Of a stretch of DNA of 64,000 nt, positions 35,048-46,165 are shown piece by piece. The notes beneath the pieces were generated by a model. That model searched no databases. It was not told where the DNA came from and was given only the letters and a program-made list of their open reading frames with translations. Each line of letters begins with the position of its first letter. Position 1 is the stretch's first letter. Location of the stretch: NCBI RefSeq assembly GCF_031157355.1, contig NZ_JAVIFT010000001.1:186001-250000 (forward strand), in the 5' to 3' direction. Made by a program: the position numbers and the translations under genes. The DNA is from Hyphomicrobium sp. LHD-15. Its GTDB lineage: Bacteria > Pseudomonadota > Alphaproteobacteria > Rhizobiales > Hyphomicrobiaceae.

Positions 35048-37930
35048 CTACTCCGCGGCCTCGGCCGGCGCGATGCGACGGCTCACGTCGGAGAACTCTT
35101 CGTAGATCTCCTGGTACTGGGTCGGGCCGTTCGAGCGCGAGACCTCAACCGCCGTCACCTTGTACTCGGGGCAGTTGGTGGCCCAATCCGAGAAGTCGGT
35201 GGTGATGACATTGGCTTGCGTCATCGGGTGGTGGAAGGTCGTGTAGACGACGCCGGTGGCCACGCGATCGGTGATCAAGGCGTGCAGCGCGGTTTCGCCG
35301 GCACGGCTCTTGATCGTCACCCAATCGCCGTCCTTGATGCCGCGATGCTCGGCGTCGAACGGGTTGATCTCGAGCACGTCCTCGGGATGCCAGGCGACGT
35401 TCGCGGTGCGGCGCGTCTGAGCGCCGACGTTGTACTGCGAGAGAATGCGGCCCGTCGTGAGGATGAGTGGATAGCGGGCGCCGGTGCGCTCATCGGTCGG
35501 GACGTACTCCGTCAGCATGAACTTGCCCTTGCCGCGGTCGAACGTGCCGACGTGCATGATCGGCGTGCCCTCCGGGTGCTGCTCGTTGCAGGGCCACTGG
35601 ATGGAACCCATTTTGCGGATCTTCTCGTACGAGACGCCGGTAAAGGTCGGCGTGAGCCGCGCGATCTCGTCCATGATCTCCGACGGATTCTTGTAGTTCC
35701 AGTTCATGCCAAGCTTCTGGGCGATCATCTGCGTGATCTCCCAATCGCCGTAGCCGTTCTTCGGCCGCATGACCTTGGAAACCATCTGAATGCGACGCTC
35801 GGCATTCGTGAAGGTGCCATCCTTCTCGAGGAAGGTGCAGCCCGGCAGGAACACATGAGCGTAACGCGCGGTCTCGTTCAGGAAGAGATCCTGCACAACC
35901 ACGCATTCCATGTGCTCGAGGCCGGATGCGACGTGGTGCGTGTTGGGATCGGACTGAAGGATGTCCTCGCCCTGGATGTAGATGGCCTTGAACGTGCCCT
36001 CGACGGCGGCGTCGAGCATGTTCGGAATGCGAAGGCCGGGCTCGGGATCGAGCGTGCAGTTCCACTCCTTCTCGAACATGGCGCGCGTGACCGCGTCCGA
36101 GATGTGGCGATAGCCGGTGAGCTCGTGCGGGAACGAGGCCATGTCGCAGGAACCCTGGACGTTGTTCTGGCCGCGCAGCGGGTTCACGCCGACGCCCGTG
36201 CGTCCCATGTTGCCGGTCGCCATGGCGAGGTTGGCGATGGCCATGACCGTGGTCGAGCCTTGCGAGTGCTCGGTGACGCCGAGGCCGTAGTAGATCGCGG
36301 CGTTGCCGCCGGTCGCGTAGAGGCGGGCCGCGCCGCGGATCAGCTCGGGCTTCACGCCCGTGTACTGCTCCATGGCTTCCGGCGAGTTGACCTCCTGCGA
36401 GACGAACTCCGCCCACTCCTTGAACTCATCCCAGTCGCAACGCTCACGCACGAAGGCTTCGTTGACGAGCCCTTCGGTGACGATGACGTGGCCCATCGCC
36501 GTGACGACGGCGACGTTGGTGCCGGGCTGCAGCGGGAGGTGGAAGTCCGCCTTGATGTGGGGTGATTTGACGAGATCGGTGCGGCGCGGATCGATGACGA
36601 TCAACCTGGCGCCTTCGCGGATCCGCTTCTTCATGCGGCTCGCGAACACCGGATGGCCATCCGGCGGGTTGGCGCCGATGACGAGAATGACGTCGGTGTT
36701 CTCGACCGAGTCGAAGTCCTGGGTGCCGGAGCTTTCGCCGAACGCGGTCTTGAGGCCATAGCCGGTCGGCGAATGGCAGACGCGGGCGCAGGTGTCGACG
36801 TTGTTCACGCCGAAGCCGGCGCGGATGATCTTCTGGACGAGGTAGGCTTCCTCGTTGGTGCAGCGCGACGACGTGATGCCGCCGACGGCGGTGCGGCCGT
36901 ACTGGGTCTGAATACGCTGGAACTCGGAGGCGACGCGGCCGATGGCCTCTTCCCACGTGGTCTCGCGCCACGGATCGGTGATCTTGTCGCGCACCATCGG
37001 CTTGGTGATGCGATCCTGGTGCGTTGCGTAGCCGTAGGCAAAGCGGCCCTTGACGCAGGAATGGCCACGGTTGGCCTTGCCGTCCTTCCACGGCACCATG
37101 CGCACGACTTCCTCACCGCGCATCTCGGCCTTGAAGGCGCAGCCGACGCCACAGTAGGCGCAAGTGGTGATGGCGGAATGCTCCGGCTGGCCGATCTCGA
37201 TCACGGCCTTTTCGGTCAGCGTCGCCGTCGGGCAGGCCTGCACGCAGGCGCCGCACGAGACGCATTCGCTGTCGAGGAACGCTTCGCTCATGCCGGGCGA
37301 AACGCGGCTATCGAAGCCGCGGCCGGAGATCGTCAATGCGAACGTGCCCTGCACTTCCTCGCAAGCGCGGACGCAGCGATTGCAGACGATGCACTTCGAC
37401 GGATCGTAGGTGAAATACGGGTTGGACTCGTCCTTCGCCATCCATTGGTCGTTGGCGGCGCCATCGGTGCGGCTCTTGGCGAACACATGGTTCGCGCCAT
37501 CGTAACCGTAGCGGACATCGCGCAGACCAACAGCGCCGGCCATGTCCTGCAGTTCGCAATCGCCGTTGGCGGCGCAGGTCAAGCAATCGAGCGGGTGGTC
37601 GGAGATGTAGAGCTCCATCACGCCCTTGCGGATGGCCGCGAGGCGCGGGGTCTGGGTCTTGACCGAGATGCCGGGCGCGACAGGCGTCGTGCACGAAGCC
37701 GGCGTTCCGTTGCGTCCCTCGATCTCGACCAGGCAGAGCCGGCAGGATCCGAAGCTCTCGATCATGTCGGTCGCACAGAGCTTGGGAATCGCCGTTCCCA
37801 TCTCCATGGCAGCGCGCATGATGGACGTGCCCTCGGGCACCGAGACCTCGACGTCGTCGATGGTCAACGTCACCATCTTCTCGGACTTGGACGCCGGCGT
37901 ACCAAAATCAATTTCTTTGATCAGGCCCAT
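35048..37930 (-). CDS. fdsA: NAD-dependent formate dehydrogenase, alpha (catalytic) subunit
   Basis: A 960-residue molybdenum enzyme oxidising formate to CO2. The N-terminus is a [2Fe-2S] domain (CATDMIESFGSCRLC), followed by a His/Cys cluster (HPLDCLTCAANGDC), two 4Fe-4S ferredoxin-like clusters (CIVCNRCVRAC and CVSCGACVQAC), and a further CAYCGVGC cluster. The active-site metal ligand Cys385 with the essential His386 is in ARVCHSPTGYG. The C-terminal part binds bis-MGD. Length matches the Rhodobacter-type soluble enzyme. It lies five bases after fdsB and four before fdhD in one operon. Confidence 0.97.
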   Translation of the reverse strand: MGLIKEIDFGTPASKSEKMVTLTIDDVEVSVPEGTSIMRAAMEMGTAIPKLCATDMIESFGSCRLCLVEIEGRNGTPASCTTPVAPGISVKTQTPRLAAIRKGVMELYISDHPLDCLTCAANGDCELQDMAGAVGLRDVRYGYDGANHVFAKSRTDGAANDQWMAKDESNPYFTYDPSKCIVCNRCVRACEEVQGTFALTISGRGFDSRVSPGMSEAFLDSECVSCGACVQACPTATLTEKAVIEIGQPEHSAITTCAYCGVGCAFKAEMRGEEVVRMVPWKDGKANRGHSCVKGRFAYGYATHQDRITKPMVRDKITDPWRETTWEEAIGRVASEFQRIQTQYGRTAVGGITSSRCTNEEAYLVQKIIRAGFGVNNVDTCARVCHSPTGYGLKTAFGESSGTQDFDSVENTDVILVIGANPPDGHPVFASRMKKRIREGARLIVIDPRRTDLVKSPHIKADFHLPLQPGTNVAVVTAMGHVIVTEGLVNEAFVRERCDWDEFKEWAEFVSQEVNSPEAMEQYTGVKPELIRGAARLYATGGNAAIYYGLGVTEHSQGSTTVMAIANLAMATGNMGRTGVGVNPLRGQNNVQGSCDMASFPHELTGYRHISDAVTRAMFEKEWNCTLDPEPGLRIPNMLDAAVEGTFKAIYIQGEDILQSDPNTHHVASGLEHMECVVVQDLFLNETARYAHVFLPGCTFLEKDGTFTNAERRIQMVSKVMRPKNGYGDWEITQMIAQKLGMNWNYKNPSEIMDEIARLTPTFTGVSYEKIRKMGSIQWPCNEQHPEGTPIMHVGTFDRGKGKFMLTEYVPTDERTGARYPLILTTGRILSQYNVGAQTRRTANVAWHPEDVLEINPFDAEHRGIKDGDWVTIKSRAGETALHALITDRVATGVVYTTFHHPMTQANVITTDFSDWATNCPEYKVTAVEVSRSNGPTQYQEIYEEFSDVSRRIAPAEAAE

Positions 37931-37934
37931 TGGT

Positions 37935-39512
37935 CTACTCCGCTGCCTCGGCCAGCTTCCGCGCCGGCCGCCCGAAATCCTCGGGGAAATGTGTCAATGC
38001 GCTCATAACGGGATATGGGGTGAAGCCCCCCAAAGCGCAAAGCGATCCGAACTTCATAGTGTTGCAGAGGTCTTCGATAACAGCAAGATTCTGCGACGTG
38101 TTTTCGCCGGCCATTACCTTGTCCATGGTCTCGCGACCTCTGGTCGAGCCGATGCGGCAGGGCGTGCACTTTCCGCAACTCTCGATAGAGCAGAACTCGA
38201 ACGCGAAACGGGCCTGCTTGGCCATGTTCGCGGTCTCGTCGAAAACCACAACGCCTGCGTGTCCGATCAGGCCATCGCGGGCTGCGAAGGCTTCGTAGTC
38301 GAAGGGCGTGTCGAACAGGCCCCGCGGGAAATAAGCGCCGAGCGGTCCACCAACCTGCACGGCCTTGACCGGGCGGCCGGACAGCGTGCCGCCGCCGATA
38401 TCGTCGATCAATTCTCCGAGAGTGATGCCGAAGGCCGTCTCGAAAAGGCCGCCGAACTTCAGGTTGCCGGCGAGCTGGATCGGCATCGTGCCACGCGAGC
38501 GGCCCATGCCGTAGTCGGCGTACGCCTTCGCACCTTCGGAAAGGATAAACGGCACCGCGCAGAGCGAGAGCACGTTGTTGATGACGGTCGGCTTGTCGAA
38601 AAGGCCCTTGTGGGCCGGAAGCGGCGGCTTGGCGCGCACGAGGCCACGCTTGCCTTCGAGGCTTTCGAGCAGCGACGTTTCCTCGCCGCACACGTAAGCG
38701 CCCGCGCCGATACGAACCTCGAGTTCGAAGGCGTGGCTCGATCCGGCGACGCTCGGCCCGAGGTAGCCGGCCTTCTTTGCAGCAGCGATCGCGGCATTGA
38801 GCGCGATGGCGGCGTGAGGATATTCGGAACGCAGGTAGATGTAGCCGCGGGTCGCGCCGACGGCGATGCCGGCGATGGTCATGCCCTCGACCAGCAGGAA
38901 GGGATCGCCTTCCATGATCATGCGGTCGGCGAAGGTGCCGCTATCGCCTTCGTCGGCGTTGCAGACGATGTACTTCTGAGGGCCTGCCGTGTCGTGGACG
39001 GTCTTCCATTTGATACCGGTCGGGAAGCCTGCGCCGCCGCGGCCGCGCAGTCCAGACTTCGCAACCTCGTCGACGATCTCGATGGGCTTCAGGGCCAGAG
39101 CGCGCTCAAGGCCTTTGTAACCATCGTGAGCCTTGTAATCTTCGAGGGAAACAGGATCCGTCACGCCGCAGCGCGCGAACGTCAGGCGCGTCTGGCGTTT
39201 CATATAGGGGTGATCGTCGACAACGCCGATGGCCGCGGGATGCTTGATCTCTGCGACGGGCTTGCCCTGCAGAATGCCGGCTTTTACGAGACCTTCGACA
39301 TCACCCGGCGCGACCGGGCCGAACCCGTAGCGCACACCTTCGCGCTCGATTTCCACCAGCGGCTCGAGCCAAAGCATGCCGCGCGATCCGTTGCGGACGA
39401 TTTCAGCCTGGACGCCGGCTTTCTTCACAGCCGCGCGCAAGGCGGTTGCGACCTCATCGGCGCCGACGGCAATGGCTGCCGCGTCACGCGGAACGAAAAT
39501 GCGAAGCGTCAT
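37935..39512 (-). CDS. fdsB: NAD-dependent formate dehydrogenase, beta (NADH-binding) subunit
   Basis: A 525-residue flavoprotein homologous to NuoF, with an N-terminal thioredoxin-like domain (about 1-100). FMN and NAD sites are seen in GLRGRGGAGFPTGIKW and CNADEGDSGTFADR, and the 4Fe-4S cluster in ESCGKCTPCRIG. It passes electrons from the alpha subunit to NAD. The gene follows fdsG by 13 bases and precedes fdsA by four. Start is ATG at 39512. Confidence 0.97.
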   Translation of the reverse strand: MTLRIFVPRDAAAIAVGADEVATALRAAVKKAGVQAEIVRNGSRGMLWLEPLVEIEREGVRYGFGPVAPGDVEGLVKAGILQGKPVAEIKHPAAIGVVDDHPYMKRQTRLTFARCGVTDPVSLEDYKAHDGYKGLERALALKPIEIVDEVAKSGLRGRGGAGFPTGIKWKTVHDTAGPQKYIVCNADEGDSGTFADRMIMEGDPFLLVEGMTIAGIAVGATRGYIYLRSEYPHAAIALNAAIAAAKKAGYLGPSVAGSSHAFELEVRIGAGAYVCGEETSLLESLEGKRGLVRAKPPLPAHKGLFDKPTVINNVLSLCAVPFILSEGAKAYADYGMGRSRGTMPIQLAGNLKFGGLFETAFGITLGELIDDIGGGTLSGRPVKAVQVGGPLGAYFPRGLFDTPFDYEAFAARDGLIGHAGVVVFDETANMAKQARFAFEFCSIESCGKCTPCRIGSTRGRETMDKVMAGENTSQNLAVIEDLCNTMKFGSLCALGGFTPYPVMSALTHFPEDFGRPARKLAEAAE

Positions 39513-39525
39513 GACATTTTCCGTT

Positions 39526-39999
39526 TCATGCCTGGGCCTCTTTCAGAAGCTGATCGAGCCGAGCGTTGTCGAGGCGTCCGACGACGCGGCCGTCGATCAT
39601 CGCAGAGGGGGCGGTGGCGCAAAGCCCGAGGCAGTAAACCGCCTCAAGGGTCACGCGGCCGTCGGCACTGGTGTTCCCGCATTCGACGCCGAGACGCTGC
39701 TCCGCGCGCTCGACAAGCCGCTCGCAGCCCATCGACTGGCAGGCCTCGGCACGGCACAACTTTAAGATGTGCTTGCCCGGAAGCTCGCGGCGGAAATCAT
39801 GATAGAAGGTCACCACGCCGTGAACCTCGGCGCGCGACAAATTCAGCTCCCGTGCGAGCACAGGAATGGCTTCCTCCGGCACGTGGCCGAAGGCATGTTG
39901 CAGAGCATGCAGGATGGGCATCAATGGGCCCTCCAGCTTTTGATGATCGGCGATTATGCCGACCGTGCGCTCTTCGCTCCAAGGCTCATGACGGCCCAT
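39526..39999 (-). CDS. fdsG: NAD-dependent formate dehydrogenase, gamma subunit
   Basis: A 157-residue NuoE-like thioredoxin-fold protein carrying one [2Fe-2S] cluster. Cysteines are placed as LCRAEACQSMGC and YCLGLCATAPS. It completes the electron path to the flavin subunit. First gene of the operon fdsG-fdsB-fdsA-fdhD-fdsD. GGAGGAAC lies about seven bases before the ATG at 39999. The promoter region upstream (40000-40139) contains TTGACC on the minus strand and a LysR-type site. Confidence 0.95.
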   Translation of the reverse strand: MGRHEPWSEERTVGIIADHQKLEGPLMPILHALQHAFGHVPEEAIPVLARELNLSRAEVHGVVTFYHDFRRELPGKHILKLCRAEACQSMGCERLVERAEQRLGVECGNTSADGRVTLEAVYCLGLCATAPSAMIDGRVVGRLDNARLDQLLKEAQA

Positions 40000-40086
40000 T
40001 GGCGTTCCTCCGCGCTGTTTATAGTTATAGTTATTACAATGTAGATCACCCTCCCTGACCCAAAGGTCAATAGAGCGATTTCGTGC

Positions 40087-40129
40087 TTTGATAGGCCTCG
40101 TCTATCGATTTTTGAGCGCCGCTATCAAA
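40087..40129. promoter_or_regulatory. LysR-type operator upstream of the formate dehydrogenase operon
   Basis: GATAG at 40090-40094 and CTATC at 40102-40106 form an inverted repeat containing the T-N11-A arrangement typical of LysR regulators. A third half-site CTATC, within CTATCAAA at 40122-40129, mirrors TTTGATAG at 40087-40094. It sits between the regulator's stop and fdsG. Binding by the adjacent LysR protein is inferred. Confidence 0.6.
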
Positions 40130-40139
40130 CGGAGCCCCC

Positions 40140-41045
40140 CTAGCGTTCAACCTCCGCAAAAGTTGCATTAGAAATCCGCTTGGCCTGAGCAATGAAGGCC
40201 GCAACCAAGGGGGAATGGGGCTCGCGCTTAGTCACGATCAGGCCGAGCTTGTGCGTGACGGTGGGTTTTACCAACGGAATCGACCGGAGGCGGCTCGGCC
40301 GATCCAAGCTTTCGGCCACGCGGGATGGCAAAATGCTCGCCCATTCACCCGAGCGCACATGCGCATAGAGGATCAGCATCGAATTGCTTTCGAGGGTGGG
40401 CGTCTGGCGGACACCCACCTCCTGCAGATGGCGATCGATCAGCCGGCGGTTCTGCATATCGGGCGTCAGAAGACACAACGGCATCTCGCCCGCCTCGGCC
40501 CAGGTGACTTGCTCGCGCTCGGCGAACGGGCTTTCGGGGGCCACGAGAAGCACATACTGCTCGTCGTAGATGCGGATGGTCTCGAAGCGGGCCGGCGGTT
40601 CGGTATCGACGTAGGAGATGCCGATGTCGACCTCGAGATTTTCGAGGCGCGCGAGGATGGCGTCCGACGTCATCGACAGGACGGTCAGCGTAACGTCCGG
40701 ATAGCGGTGGCGCATCGGCACGGTCAAATCGGCCAGAAACGGCAGCGAAGTCGGGATAACGGCGAGCGTCAGGTGGCCGGATAGGCCGCGCTTCAGGGCC
40801 TCGATCTCCTGGCGCATCGCGCGCGTGTCGCCGACGATGCGTCTTGCCCAATCGAGAATTCGTTCGCCCTCCGGCGTAAAGCGACGAAACCGCGAGCCGC
40901 GCTCCACGATCAGCACACCAAACTGCTCTTCCAAGCTTTTGAGAGCCGAGGACAGCGTGGGCTGGGTGACACCCGAAGCATCTGCCGCGCGGCCGAAATG
41001 ACGTTCGCGAGCAAGGGCCAAGAGCAGTTCGAGCTTATCGATCAT
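40140..41045 (-). CDS. LysR family regulator of formate dehydrogenase
   Basis: A 301-residue regulator. The N-terminal winged helix is clear: LLLALARERHFGRAADASGVTQPTLSSALK, followed by the linker helix and a type 2 periplasmic-binding-like effector domain (about 90-300). It lies just upstream of fdsG in the same direction, as fds regulators do in other bacteria, and an inverted repeat with T-N11-A spacing lies between them. The effector is likely formate or a C1-related signal, by inference. The ATG at 41045 is 24 bases from the second structured repeat. Confidence 0.9.
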   Translation of the reverse strand: MIDKLELLLALARERHFGRAADASGVTQPTLSSALKSLEEQFGVLIVERGSRFRRFTPEGERILDWARRIVGDTRAMRQEIEALKRGLSGHLTLAVIPTSLPFLADLTVPMRHRYPDVTLTVLSMTSDAILARLENLEVDIGISYVDTEPPARFETIRIYDEQYVLLVAPESPFAEREQVTWAEAGEMPLCLLTPDMQNRRLIDRHLQEVGVRQTPTLESNSMLILYAHVRSGEWASILPSRVAESLDRPSRLRSIPLVKPTVTHKLGLIVTKREPHSPLVAAFIAQAKRISNATFAEVER

Positions 41046-41068
41046 GACCGGATTGAGAGCCGCTGGGC

Positions 41069-41340
41069 CTAGGCTGTGAACTCACTATGGATGGTGCAGT
41101 GATGATCCCAATCAAGCCAAGGGCTAGGAAAAGTGCGCCGCGCGATGCCGTCGCATCGGGCAAGCGCTTTGACGACGCCATTGGCTTGATTGGGATCACC
41201 CCGCAGGGGCGCGGTCCTTTTTGCCCCGCTGGTTCGTCGCAAGACCTTGCAAACCACCGAGGTTTACTGCGGTCTTGCTCCTGCCAGCGATGCAAAAGTC
41301 CTCGCGTCAATGCGCCATCCATAATGGGTTCACAGCCTAG
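41069..41340. repeat. ~272-bp structured intergenic repeat, copy 2
   Basis: Same orientation and ends as the copy at 2853-3123 (CTAGGCTGTGAACTCACTAT at the left, its complement at the right). The inner stem 41103-41120 with 41181-41198 is perfect over 18 bp although four of its pairs differ from copy 1. The stem 41239-41246 with 41271-41278 is perfect here. It lies directly upstream of the LysR gene and ahead of the TadG-like gene, so it could affect the promoter of either. Confidence 0.9.
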
Positions 41341-41570
41341 ACTATAGACGACGGAGCTGCCCGACGCACGGACTTGCTTACTTTTTGCCCATCACCTCGC
41401 CGCGAGCCCGCCCCCGTCCGGCGATCCGTCAAGTTTTACAGGACATCTTTCCCACCCGTTTACCAAAGGGTGGAGAACTCAATGTCTTATCGACTGAAGG
41501 ATAGTGGAATTTACCACTTATAAGACTTGGGCGCCGAACGTGATGCATTCCAAAGTGCGGAGCCGCGTTC

Positions 41571-42953
41571 ATGTTTTCGTTCATTTCCCGTCAACCCTTG
41601 CAGAAACACGTCCCAGGCTCGCAGCCCGGTCAGGCCGGGCTCAAAGATTGCGCGCGCCGATTTTCGGACGATCGGCGCGGCGGCGTGGCGATCATGTTCG
41701 CGCTGGTGATCACGTCGCTCTGCCTGTTCGCGGGAGCCGGGGTCGATTTCGGCCGTTGGGCCCAAGCGCAGCAACAGACGAACTCCGCCCTTGACGCGGC
41801 CGTGCTTGCGGGCGCTCGCATGCTGCAGATCGACCGCTCCAATGTGAGCGGCGCCATCCAAGCCGCGAAGAACTACTACACGGAGAACACCAAGGACCGG
41901 ATCGAACTGATCGATGATAGTGCCACGTTCACCCCGATCAACAACAACAAGGGCTTCTCCGGCACGAGTGTCTCCTATCTCAAGACTGCGTTTCTTGGAT
42001 TTGCCAACGTCACGCGGCTCAAGGTCAGCTCGTACTCCGAGGCCGCGTTACCCACGCAGCCCCTCGATATTTCCATGATGCTCGACGTAACGGGCTCGAT
42101 GGGCGGCACCAAGATAGCGGATCTGAAACTCGCGGCGACAGATCTTGTCGATATCGTGATCCCGGACACCGCGACCGACGCCCGCGTACGGGTCGCCCTG
42201 GTGCCATTCGCCGAGGGCGTTCGACTGCCGGCGAGTGCCAATGTGCTGGCCCGCGGATCGCCCGGCCCCGACACGGGAGCGCTCCCTTATCAATCCGGAC
42301 GCAATACCAAATACGCTACCTACTACCGCACGGACTGCGTTGTGGAGCGCGCTGGAGCCAACCGGTACACCGATGTAGCCCCCGGCACCGGCAACTATGT
42401 CATGACGCTGTACAACAGCTCGGGAACCTGCGGGCTACCCGCCGCCGACGAGCTTGTTCCGCTGACCGACAGCAAAACAACTCTGAAAAGCAAGATCAAA
42501 AATCTTGTGCTGTCCAATACGACGGCAGGCCAGATCGGCACAGCGTGGGCGTGGTATACGCTCTCGCCCAACTGGAACGCGCTGTGGTCGACAGCGAACA
42601 AGGCGGACGCTTACAATACGACGACTGCCAAGATCGCAATCCTGATGACTGACGGCGAGTACAATCTTCAGTACGACAGCAAAGGCGTTCAGACCTCGTC
42701 TTCTGGTGCGGGTGTCGCTGCCAACGCGGATTCGACCACGCAGGCGCGCGAGCTTTGCAAGAGTATGAAAGCCAAAGGCATTACCGTCTACACCGTTGGG
42801 TTTGCACTTGGCGGCAACGCGACCGCCATCGAAACGATGAACAAGTGCGCCAGCGATCTGACGAAGGCTTACACGCCAACCTCGGGTACCGAGCTGAGGC
42901 AGGCCTTCCGCGATATCGCGCTCAAGATCAACCAGCTGTATCTTACCCAGTAG
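41571..42953 (+). CDS. TadE/TadG-like pilus-associated protein with VWA domain
   Basis: A 460-residue protein. The N-terminal region has RRGGVAIMFALVITSLCLFAGAGVDFGRW, split here at RRGGVAIMFALVITS, the TadE-like membrane segment, and the remainder lies outside the cytoplasm. A VWA domain (about 165-450) has MMLDVTGSMGG for its metal site and LMTDGEYN later. Such proteins (TadG) belong to tight-adherence pilus systems; no tad ATPase or secretin is nearby, so it is an orphan here. The ATG at 41571 has GGAG nine bases upstream. The structured repeat ends 230 bases before it. Confidence 0.85.
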   Translation: MFSFISRQPLQKHVPGSQPGQAGLKDCARRFSDDRRGGVAIMFALVITSLCLFAGAGVDFGRWAQAQQQTNSALDAAVLAGARMLQIDRSNVSGAIQAAKNYYTENTKDRIELIDDSATFTPINNNKGFSGTSVSYLKTAFLGFANVTRLKVSSYSEAALPTQPLDISMMLDVTGSMGGTKIADLKLAATDLVDIVIPDTATDARVRVALVPFAEGVRLPASANVLARGSPGPDTGALPYQSGRNTKYATYYRTDCVVERAGANRYTDVAPGTGNYVMTLYNSSGTCGLPAADELVPLTDSKTTLKSKIKNLVLSNTTAGQIGTAWAWYTLSPNWNALWSTANKADAYNTTTAKIAILMTDGEYNLQYDSKGVQTSSSGAGVAANADSTTQARELCKSMKAKGITVYTVGFALGGNATAIETMNKCASDLTKAYTPTSGTELRQAFRDIALKINQLYLTQ

Positions 42954-43080
42954 CCCGCCCTAAGGGCGTCATCAGTCCGCCATGCGCGCGCCGGATCGTC
43001 GAGGTCCGACGCGTTTGCTTGTCGGAGCCAGGCAGGCTTTCCACAGGCCGCTCCGAAAGGCGTGATCGCAGCCGTCAGGC

Positions 43081-43581
43081 GTGCGAAACTCGCGGCGCCG
43101 ACGACACGCAACGAAGTTCATAGGGCACACCTTGACCGCGAAGACCGTTTTCCTTGCCGCTGCCGGGATGGTTCTGACCTCCCAGCTCCTCGCCGGCTGC
43201 TCGTCGGGCCCTGCCACTCCCCCACCCCCCGCATCGCCCGGCGCCGAGGCGGGAGATGGCATTCGCCGCAGTCCGGTCGTCGCCGGGCGGCGTGCGCGCG
43301 TCTTTGTGATGGCAGGGTTCGGCACCAACTGCGAAAGCCTTCCGGCTCCCAACATCATCATCACCGCCCCTCCCGCCAAAGGCAGCGTGACGTTCGAGCC
43401 CGGACAAGAAACGACGATCACCACCAGCGCTTCCGGCACTTGCATCGGACAGCGGGTTGCGGGCACCGGCATCTACTACACCGCACGGGCGACCGAGACG
43501 GGGCCCGACAGCTTCAGCATCCAGGCCGAGCTTGGCGGCGACATCACACGGCGCACGTTTTCGGTCGATATCGTCCAGTAG
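43081..43581 (+). CDS. Predicted lipoprotein, unknown function
   Basis: A 166-residue protein as drawn from a GTG at 43081. It contains a lipoprotein signal with the lipobox LLAGC (Cys40), a short proline-rich linker and a beta-rich C-terminal domain with two cysteines (GTNCESLPAPN, SGTCIGQRV). An in-frame TTG at 43132 with AGGG six bases upstream would give a normal 22-residue signal and is a strong alternative start. No family recognised. It follows the TadG-like gene on the same strand after 127 bases. Confidence 0.6.
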   Translation: MRNSRRRRHATKFIGHTLTAKTVFLAAAGMVLTSQLLAGCSSGPATPPPPASPGAEAGDGIRRSPVVAGRRARVFVMAGFGTNCESLPAPNIIITAPPAKGSVTFEPGQETTITTSASGTCIGQRVAGTGIYYTARATETGPDSFSIQAELGGDITRRTFSVDIVQ

Positions 43582-43836
43582 CTATGCGGCTGTCGCGGGG
43601 CTGATCCCCAGGTTTACCCTGGTACGCCTGCGTTCTCAGCCAAAAGTCGGATGAATGGCGGGTTGTGGCCTCTCCGCGAGGCTCGTAGGCTGGGTCGTCG
43701 GCGTCGATCGCGCCAACATTCCAACGTCTCGATCGATCATGCTTCCTCTCGAAACTCCGCTTTGCGGGTTTCGGAAGCGCTTTCCCGCCCGGCCGCGTCC
43801 GCGACCGGCCCTTCCGTTTTTCCATTTGCGACATCC

Positions 43837-46107
<2,271 letters not shown>

Positions 46108-46165
46108 CCGATACGCCGTCCTTCATGTCGACCGAACAATTCGGCGCGATACGGGTTTATGGCCT

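Noticed and set aside
36653-40058. Long plus-strand open frames (451 and 810 codons) opposite fdsA, fdsB and fdsG
   Set aside because: The minus-strand genes carry every expected metal and cofactor motif; the plus-strand frames carry none.
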